A stretch of DNA of 64,000 bases from Earliella scabrosa (lineage: Eukaryota > Basidiomycota > Agaricomycetes > Polyporales > Polyporaceae). The stretch is taken from contig JABYQQ010000031.1 in assembly GCA_022605405.1 (NCBI GenBank), forward strand, positions 1-64,000, given 5' to 3'. The translations under genes were made by a program, and so were the position numbers. This document shows positions 55,901 through 64,000 of the stretch, one piece after another. The notes below the pieces were generated by a model that made no database searches, was not told the origin of the DNA, and was given only the letters and a program-made list of their open reading frames with translations. How positions within the stretch are numbered: the first letter of the stretch is position 1; every line of letters starts with the position of its first letter.

Positions 55901-57793
55901 CGACGTACATTGACAGTATGAAAACCAGGGCTGAAAGCCTCTCCTGGTCACACTCAATATAGAGGTCCGAGCAGCCCATTTGCTCGCTTCAACCGTTACC
56001 TAGTAGGTAAGGTATGAATCATCCAGTCCTCAGGCTGAGTTCTGCCAGTGTACTTCCGAGTCAGCCTTCGGTGACCGTCAGTCATGTCAATGCTAGTCAA
56101 TTTCAACGATACAGGCCGCCATACTACCTCATCCCCACCTGGCTCAACCCTCAGTATGCATTCCCCTCTTTGACAAGGTTATAGCCATTGGCGAAGTCGG
56201 AGCAGTCACCAGTGGGAAGGCGCATGCATAGTCAGCGTAATGTGGACGAACTTGGGACCGGCGTTAGATGGGACAGGTTATGCGGCTCAATTTATCGGTA
56301 TATCCTTGAACATGAGAGCAACATTCTCTTGGTTGTCGATACCATTGCCGTCCTCGACCGACTACCCGATACTCAGACGCGAACACTGTCAGCTACCCTC
56401 ACCACGCTCTCCCGGCTCCCGACTGCTACTGATGATCATCCTTTCGTCATAGAAGTTCAACCTTGAGACTAGAAGCTCTCATGACATGCTGGTGTACGTT
56501 AGCATACCCCTGGCCCTGGAACGCTTTCCGGCTGAAGGCTGGGTCTCGACATTATCTCTACAATGCGTTCAAAGGGCGCACACGATTCCCTTCCAAGCCA
56601 AGAGAGAAGGACCCGACTGCGAGTACTCCAGACCTCACTGATAACACCACAGATTTCTATCCTGTGTCACGAGTGCTGATATCGTACATGCGACCGCATG
56701 CATGCTCGAAGCAATCAGTATATCACGACTAGACCCAGCGCCGGCGACGCTGTCGAGGTGAAAGTTCCACCCCAAATTCCTAATCAGAACGTGTCATATT
56801 TGACAGCAGGCAGAGAAGGGAACCTCGCCACTCTGCGACTTAATAGCACCTCGTGGACTTAAGACCGTGAAAGCAATCACAGAATTCAGGGTCGGGAGCC
56901 TACTCGTGTTTCAATACAATCCTTCAACTTCGGAGTATCCGATAGCCTCTTCCCCTGGACGGCGCGCTCGGACCTCTTCCTCGTTGCGATCATCGTGCCG
57001 AAACAAGGACGGCCGCGTCTCTCAACATTCTGGCATGGCGGCACTCTCTTCTCCTCTTCTCGCAGGAGCGTTCTCGTCCTTCTCTCCCCGCACTTTCTCA
57101 CCCATTCCGCCTGCATCCTGAACCCGTGAACGGTGCCCGCGCACGCAACTCATTCGTTCAGTGATACGACGAACTTCGCACCTCCACCGAACAGTCCGCA
57201 AGGAAAATTGTCGCATGTAGGGTTACGTCCGCCGCCTCGACGTGCCGGAGAAAATGCGGACCTCTACAACCTCCCCCCTTGTTCTCCTGTGCCGCGTGCG
57301 CCCTTTGATACGGCGCGTCGCACTTGCGCCCACGCCCGCTCGCGTTCCGGGTGCATCGGGACCGGGCGGGAGGGGGCTTTGCTTCGAGATAGGAGGGCGC
57401 TGCTTGCGTTCTTAGTGAGGTTCGGGACGAACCACAGAAGCTGCCTATTTCGGAGTGCCCGCGCACCACCGCTCCCTCGGCGCTCGGGAAAACTTGTCCA
57501 GACAACTCCCGAGGCTTACCCATGAATATGTATTGCGGTGGTAGGCGCACGTCCCATGGCTATGGGCTCGCTCATGATTCAGACCCGACACTTACCAGGG
57601 ACGGAAGAGTGATGGATGTGTCGCACGCAACATGACCTTCGCACCGCTGCGTCCCCAACCTGATAAGTAGTAGACCAAACAACTCTACAATTACATACAT
57701 TAGTAGGATAGCTATGGGCCGGTGCTCAACAGTTCGAAACCATCGCGGATAATATACCAAGTCAACCGTTCGCGCCCGAGCACCATACTGCGG
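52907..57793. other. GC-rich region without a supported gene
   Basis: Long open frames exist on the minus strand (53041-54591, 516 codons; 54604-55650, 348 codons) and overlapping ones on the plus strand. Their composition (R, S, P, T and A with no domain) is what GC-rich DNA gives by chance. A small protein-like minus-strand segment at about 53440-53350 (CIYLIDRYSYAVLPLVDPYT) could be an exon of an unassembled gene. AT-rich sequence starts at 55.6 kb. Nothing else recognised. Confidence 0.3.
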
Positions 57794-59251
57794 TTACAAG
57801 CCGCGGTCAGACCGTGCCATGCCAATGAACAGTCCCTTGCCCTTGATGGTCTTCACCAGCCAGTCGCCCACCGTGATGCCCCCGAATACTCCCACGTAGC
57901 CCGCACCGCCGCTCTACAAGTTGTTACACATGAGCGCGACCGGCACGGAGAGAGAACGAGAAGTACAACGCACCTTGCCCAAGGGTATAAATATGCCCTC
58001 AGGCGACCCCTTGTACGCCTTCTTCGAGGAGGTTCCGTTGAGAAAGCCAACGACGTTCGCGGCGACGACACCGGCGTGCGCGGCGTGCTTGGCCGCCTGC
58101 TTCTCCTCCTTCCAGTCGATGATGTCCCCTGCTGCAAACACGCCAGGGTGGCCGGGGATCTCGAGGTACTCGTTCACCTTGACGTAGCCCGAGCCATTGA
58201 GTACGTCCTCGCCTAGCGACTTCACGAACCCGGTGTTTGGTCGCGAGCCGAACGCCTTGACCTGGGATGGAATTGTCAGCGATCAGATCAGCTGCACAGC
58301 ATGTCAATTGAGTGGACTGTGGGGCACGTACGACGAGATCGGCGTCGGGGATGCTCTTGCCCTTTTTCGTCGTAACACCGGAGACGACCTCTGTCAGGTC
58401 CTCGATTGCGTCACCGAGGATAACCTCGACGTTCCGCGCACGAAGACGGCGCTCGACGTCTTTGCGGAACTTCTCGGGGTAGACGGAGTTGAGCAAGAGG
58501 TCGTCGCTGTGGACGAGCGTGATCTTCTTCGTCTATATCATGGATTAGATCCACCATTGGTGCCTCGAGGTGCGCAAAGTGACTTACCGGGTATGTTTGG
58601 CGAATCTCGCCCGCAAGCTCTACGTGCAGGAGTCAGGGACGAGGCAACTCATAGCAACGCGCGCAACTCACCGATACCGACTGCCCCACCGCCAACAATC
58701 ACGACGTGTTGCGCGTTCTTGTACTTGTCCCTCCACGAGCCGATGTGGGACTTCGCGTCGCTCTCCGTGCTCGGCAGTTCGATAGTCTCAGGCCACGAGT
58801 TGCCCGTCGCGAGAACAAGAGCCGCGTAGGGTATCCGCTCTCCATTCTCCAGCTCAACCTCCCCACCCTTGCCTGCCGCCGTCTCGTGGATGGCCGTCAC
58901 CTTCCCGACCTTGACCGAGCCGTTCCCGTTGTAGAAGAGCTTGTCGTACCCGAAGAGGGCCTTGTCCTCGAGCTTCTCCTCGTCGGTGACGGCGATGCGC
59001 GCCATGGCGATCATGTGAACGTAGAACGGGCGGGCGGTGACGAGGATGAGGTTGTACTGCGACGCGTTGAGCTGCTTGGAGAGCGTGCGGGCAGCGAGGG
59101 TGCCTGCGCTGCCGCCGCCGACGACCACGACGTTCTTCTTCGCGCCTTTGTCGGTCATAGCGACGTATGATGTCTGAGAGAAGCCTAGAAGAGAGAGTAA
59201 CCAAGTCCAGAAAGAGAACGAAGAGCTGCGAGCCGTGTCGTCCGAAGGCAT
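57794..59251 (-). CDS. AIFM2/FSP1-like FAD-dependent oxidoreductase, 406 aa
   Basis: Five exons: 59251-58672, 58619-58588, 58532-58332, 58261-57974 and 57913-57794, 407 codons, all in phase. The FAD site NVVVVGGGSAGTLAARTL is at residues 40-57. The second dinucleotide fold (HVVIVGGGAVGIELAGEIRQ) is split by an intron, with exon 2 only 32 nt. ATG-type FAD motif ALVLATGNSWPETI and the late AGD motif VFAAGDIIDW (315-317) are present. Length and order fit the apoptosis-inducing-factor-like NAD(P)H:quinone oxidoreductase group. A hydrophobic stretch SFWTWLLSLLGF near the start may anchor it to membranes; an alternative start is the ATG at 59158 (MTDKGAKKNVVVVG). The group oxidises NAD(P)H and reduces quinones; the exact partner here is inferred. 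Confidence 0.85.
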
Positions 59252-62200
59252 TTTGACTGCGAGTTTTGTAGCCGGCGAGGCCTGGAAACATATAGACTTG
59301 CATCACCGAGTGATCGGCATTAATCACGAAGATGCGTCGTCGGTGCTTGCCATGAATGGAAATCCTGATGTAAGCAGCGACGCCTCGACGAGCGTCAGTG
59401 TCATCGCTGCTGACTCTGCTCTCACCCTGCCAGGTGCATGAAACAGTACTCACCTCCTCTCCCCTCGTCTTCCTAAGCTAAGCGCACATACACAGTGTCC
59501 GACAGCGGGGAATATGTCGTAAAACCTGTTTCGAAGCCTTGCCCATAGTATGCCTGTCATCAGATCACAGTCACCCCTAATGATGATGACACGGCGCTAC
59601 TCAGCTTAGAGAGCAACTCACCAGACCACCCAGAGCCGGACCTTGTCGTTCGTACGCGTTTCAATGTACGATTGCGAGCAGTGACGAAGGTCGTGAAATG
59701 CGACGTTAACGTTTGCAATCGGAACAAATTGAAGTCGTCACTGTCAGGTCCCATGGCAAGCTTGGCGCCTGCTTCAGCCAAGGTGCTGAGCGCCCAACAC
59801 GCAGTTCCTTCGCGCAACCATCGCCGCGCATCGCGAACCGAAGGGAGAGGAGGTCAGGCTGGAAGAGAACTACGGCGTCACGTAGCATCATGGAAGTGGA
59901 GAAGGAACGCGTAACGCCACGAAGGACGAACAGTGCGCCCATACTTAACCTTTATTTACCACGTGGATGGGCGCGGTGGGGCGCTCAGCGCTGCGACAAT
60001 TCTCCCCCTTTCGGCAAGGAGCAGCTCTGCAAGTAGTCACATACTCTGACTCGCTGTGGTTTATACAGAGACTGGAGCGCGCGCTGCGGAAGGGATCATC
60101 AGCATTACTGTAAGAACACGGCGGGCTTTTCGATGTTGGATAGCAGTCCCAGGCATGACACCACCTACGCTGCCCAACATCAGGGCGAACCTTGCGGTCG
60201 TATCCATGCTTACTGCGCTCTTCTCTATTGCCCGAGGATGCAAGGCAGTCTGCTGATATGCGTCTCTCTCCCACATTACCTTCCACGGAACCCCGTCTTC
60301 CAACGTCCAGGTACGGTGGCATGCTACGTCGCGTACCTCACAGTCAACTGACCATTGCTTACTTAGGAAATCCAGACATAAGTGAATTACTATCCCTGAC
60401 AACCCGCACGGCGCCGGAAGAATTTACGGTGTGTATTCCCCCGAACACACAACCAACGCTCCCAGCGCAAATCGTCCGTAGTCAGTACCCTCGCTCTCAT
60501 ACCCTGAGAACACACGCCCCCACGGCATATTCATTGCCCCTATCCCCGCACCAGCGGACCATGGCGCCGTCTTCTGCGCATTCCCGCACATCTTCGCAAA
60601 AATGCCTCCCCCGCATCTCGCACCTCACATCCGGCCTCACCGGCACAAGAACCCGCACTCCCCGCACCGTCCAGGCACCGGCGACATATCCCTCCCTATC
60701 ACGCTTCTCAATACATTCCCCGGACTCTGCGGACGCGCTCTCCCTGGATGCGTCACTTGCCTTCGCGATACGACGATGCCGCCGGTATGAGACCCACCGA
60801 ACGTCATGTCCCCGACTTATCAAATGCGGACGTCACTACAGACGCACGTCCCGACGGTCGCGCGAACACCAAATGTGCATAGTCTGCATCCGAGGCTCTT
60901 GTTGTACATCCGCGTTCATCCGAAGACCTCGTGACTGGCGCACGATAGCAGGGTGCGCTCAAACTGGGCATACCTTAAGCTCGCTCTATCGACCGTTTGC
61001 CGCCGGTGCAACATTGTCTCGATGGTCTCGTATAGGGCATTGGAGCGATCCGAATGGGTTCAGTCAGAGATGACAACTAGCATGTGGTCTGTATTCTAAC
61101 CGCGCATTTTGCCGTTGGGACAAATGCTGCGGTTGCTATACACCACCATGCCCGAGCCTGCCGTACACAGGGTCCTGCTCGCCGATGCAAGAATCCAGGG
61201 ATGCGAACGTCCAGCGGTACTGAGCTCGCAATCCATCGTGTTACGCATGAGCGACAGGTCGCGCGGTCAGACAAGGTCAGACCGGCCGTCAGATGACCTC
61301 GCGTCAACATGGCAGTATGTCTGTTTCCCGCCTTCGCGCTTCCCGATGATGCTCTCTGACAGACATACAGCCGCGCTGCCGTGTCTGCCGGCCCTACGCT
61401 AGTATGACGTCCTACCGTGCTCGAAGCCGGAGCGTGCATACATCGACTGTATGCGCATACACTCCACAACATGTATTGCTGCAGCTCACAGACAGCATCC
61501 ACCCCATACACTCCAACGCAGGGGTGCGAATATTATCCGAGGCACGTCGAGGGCGGATCGCGAGAAGCTCTCCCTGCTCGTTCTCGCCCCACACACTCGC
61601 GCTGTCGCCTCCCTCGACCCCAGTCGACTCAATAGGCTGCCAACCGCGTCCGACGCCGGACACGCAGCGATCTGCGTCGCCATGCTGCATCCTTGAATGG
61701 GCGAGAAGCCGGGCGGGACGACGCGTTTCTCCGAAGTTGTGCTGGGCATTTATCCAGCGCTGCTCGTCCCCATCCACTATATCAACCACGCGCCGCTCGG
61801 CGCTCTCCGCGCCCTTGCTTGCGAGTCGCACAATATATGCATGCTATTGCGACTGTGAATGCGACGGTCCAGGCCCCAGATCCAAGGTCCTCCACCACGC
61901 CCTACCGAGTGTGGTTCAGTCGGCGCACAAGCGCCCGACCTCGGTGAGTATCCGGATGCGGTCACATTCAATACGACGACGCCAACGTGCTCTCGCTAGC
62001 GGCCAGAATGCCCCAATATATTCGCCATTTTGACCGGAAGCACGAGAACATCTGCCCCGCTTGAAGCGACGCGCCTTCTCGTACGCTTCTGCGCTGCCAT
62101 TAATGATGCGGCGAAGGACCGAAGAGCGGTGCATGAACCTCGGAGGGCGCGATGCGCCGCATGACCATCTATGGGCCCCAAGCGCGAGCCACGAAAGTTC

Positions 62201-63252
62201 AGCCGAGTCTCCCATCGCCCGCACGTACGCCATGCGTGCGCCGTGGGGCTGAATGAAGTTCATCCAAGTTCTTTCGGTGTTCGTGAGCCTTGCCAGCGCC
62301 CTTCCGTCGACTCGCTTCGTACTACGTCGCTGCGTTCATGCGCTCACCTCCAACCGAGTCTTTCCCGTACATACACTACTGACCTACTCCAGTCCCATGC
62401 GGCCTGCGGCCCCTCCTACAACACGATGCCCAATGTAGTACTCGTACGTCTTCCATCATCATACACTGTCTACTCAGTGTCTACTCCTGTATGTAGGAGG
62501 GCGGGTCCTGGCGGGCTGGATAATCTGTCAGACCGTAGATTTCCTCCTCCGATCATCGTACATCATGCATATGGTCATCGTGATGAGCATGATGCTCGAT
62601 CGGCCGTGGCGCAGGCGGGGCGGGGAAACTCGCTCGAATCTCCGTGAGCGGGAGGCGCGGCCCGCCATGGCCCGCCACGCATACGTACTTAGACGGAGGC
62701 AAAGCGGCGCGGGGCCGACGCGTCAGCGTGGCGCCGACCCTCTACACTGACCACGGACTGCAACTCGCTCACCTCGGACTGGAGGTTCCAGGCTGGCAGG
62801 ATTTTAATGGATGTACATTATTCGGGGGCGCTGCTTCTAGTTACTTAGATAACGATGCACAACACGACGAACGGGCGAACGGGGCGATTTGGGAAGGGGG
62901 GCATTCAAACGACGAGTACGTATACTGGTACATTACCTCCCACCGCGCACAGTCTAGGCAAGGAGGGAGGGGCCGATAATACACGGGACGGACGGGTTGG
63001 GTTCCAGGTCGAGGGCTCGCGACGAGCCCGTTTCGCGAGGAGTTCGAGTTTGTTTGCATGGGAGCGAGCGGACGGCGGAGGGAGAGCGGAAGAACAAAGT
63101 CCATTGAGAGCGAGAGAGATGTGTCCTCGAGTCACGGTGCGAGTGCGTGCGGCGCGGTGTGTATTGTACACGGTGCAGGCAAGCAAGCAAGGGCAAGGGC
63201 AAGAAGAAGGATGGAAGGGGTCCGCGTGCAAGTCTCCCCCCAGCGCACGCGC
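59252..63252. other. Long region without a supported gene
   Basis: 4 kb in which no gene could be assembled on either strand. It includes pyrimidine-rich plus-strand sequence at 60.45-60.75 kb and many short overlapping frames. The segment next to 63253 must hold the proteasome gene's 3' UTR and terminator, and that next to 59251 the promoter of the oxidoreductase gene. Confidence 0.35.
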
Positions 63253-63890
63253 CTAATCCTTCTTGAGCTCTCTCCGGAGGATGAACATCCGGTCCCCATT
63301 CGGCTGTGTGCTCAGCTCCTGCAAGCCGCGCATGCCCTCGAGCCCTTGTGGACTCCGGCCCTTTGCGAGAACGACATAGATCTCGAGCCCGTCGCCGACC
63401 TGTATGTGGAGAGAGCGAGTGGTGAGCGGTTTGTCCGAGGTTCAGTGCAGCGAGATCAGCCCGTGACCGAGAGTGCGCTAGAACGCGACCCGCACTTCGG
63501 CGGGAGCGATAGAAGCGAGAGAAGCGGGGGGCGGTGGGGCGGGAGAGAGAAGACGAACCTCGATGTGACGCTCCGTTGCGCTAGTGAACGAGTCGATGAC
63601 GATTGAGAGGACATCTGACAGCGGCAAGTGCGTTGGGTGCGCTGTCCCGGGCGCCGCTTTCTGGTTCTTGAAGTATATCTATGTGATGGGGCGATAACAG
63701 GCGGGGCGGTTCGAAGTCGGAGAAGGGTCGGTTCGCGGACTGTCAGCGCGGGCACGTCTGGGGAGCGGGCGGGGGGGACTGACCTGGTTGTCCAGGAATG
63801 GCTGGACAAGGGATTGTGCTGCACCGGCCGCTCGGCAGGCTTCGCGTTCATATGATCCTACGGGATCGAAGGAGTAGACTGCGCCAGTGC
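63253..63890 (-). CDS. PRE7: 20S proteasome subunit beta-6, 3' part, cut by the window edge
   Basis: Three terminal exons on the minus strand: 63890-63784, 63678-63559 and 63399-63253 (124 codons plus a split codon; stop 63253-63255). They encode [60 protein letters not shown] and [14 protein letters not shown], ending [10 protein letters not shown]. This order ([16 protein letters not shown], SATERxIxVGD, basic RRELKKD end) is that of beta-6 (PSMB1/Pre7), a non-catalytic subunit of the 20S core. The 5' exons lie beyond 64000; the 110 bp from 63891 to 64000 look like intron. All conserved positions are intact. Confidence 0.85.
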
Positions 63891-64000
63891 CTATTTGGAC
63901 GGACGGGTTGTGAGCATGCTGCGTATTTGTAATACGAGGCACTCCGGGACTACGACATGCAAGACGACATCTTCTGCCTAGATCGCAAGAGACGCTCATG

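Overview
The window is nuclear DNA of a filamentous basidiomycete, probably an Agaricomycete and perhaps Polyporales. The evidence is genes split by many short introns of about 40-65 nt with GT...AG ends, two KDZ (Kyakuja-Dileera-Zisupton) transposase genes with the cysteine clusters typical of mushroom-forming fungi, and several protein families I know only from such fungi. I see no bacterial operons, CRISPR arrays, rRNA or tRNA genes. All gene models below were spliced by hand by matching donor, acceptor and codon phase. A model whose exons close in phase without a stop is taken as good evidence, but no alignment or transcript was available.

Layout. 0.2-0.7 kb: a small plus-strand gene with a cysteine motif. 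1.4-14.9 kb: a run of seven minus-strand genes, namely two related F-box-like genes and five lineage-type proteins of 120, 731, 807, 791 and 251 aa. 15.1-19.4 kb: a complete KDZ transposase of the CxC2 type (11 exons, 1229 aa). 20.2-22.5 kb: two plus-strand genes of unknown function. 22.5-27.8 kb: gene-poor, with a striking 88/91-bp two-unit satellite. 27.8-30.6 kb: an 11-exon JmjC (KDM3-like) gene with a C2H2 finger near its C-terminus. 30.6-34.7 kb: degenerate tandem repeats and one weak gene. 34.7-36.3 kb: a dead GH16 glucanase gene. 36.4-37.8 kb: a direct duplication and palindromes. 37.8-41.2 kb: a second complete KDZ transposase, of the CxC1 type, with exactly 1000 codons. 41.8-45.2 kb: two further plus-strand genes that may belong to the same mobile neighbourhood. 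45.2-47.5 kb: G-rich DNA, hairpins and a 0.93-kb element with 69-70-bp inverted ends. 49.7-52.9 kb: tandem paralogs of the fungal family often mislabelled geranylgeranyl pyrophosphate synthetase. 52.9-57.8 kb: GC-rich DNA without a supported gene. 57.8-59.3 kb: an AIFM2/FSP1-like FAD oxidoreductase. 63.3 kb to the right edge: the 3' part of the 20S proteasome beta-6 subunit gene.

Only the two ends of the right half carry conserved housekeeping genes. The rest is an accessory landscape of transposons, satellites, a pseudogene and lineage-specific genes. A chromatin-type gene (the JmjC protein) lies between two intact transposases from different KDZ branches, and this combination is the most interesting feature of the window.
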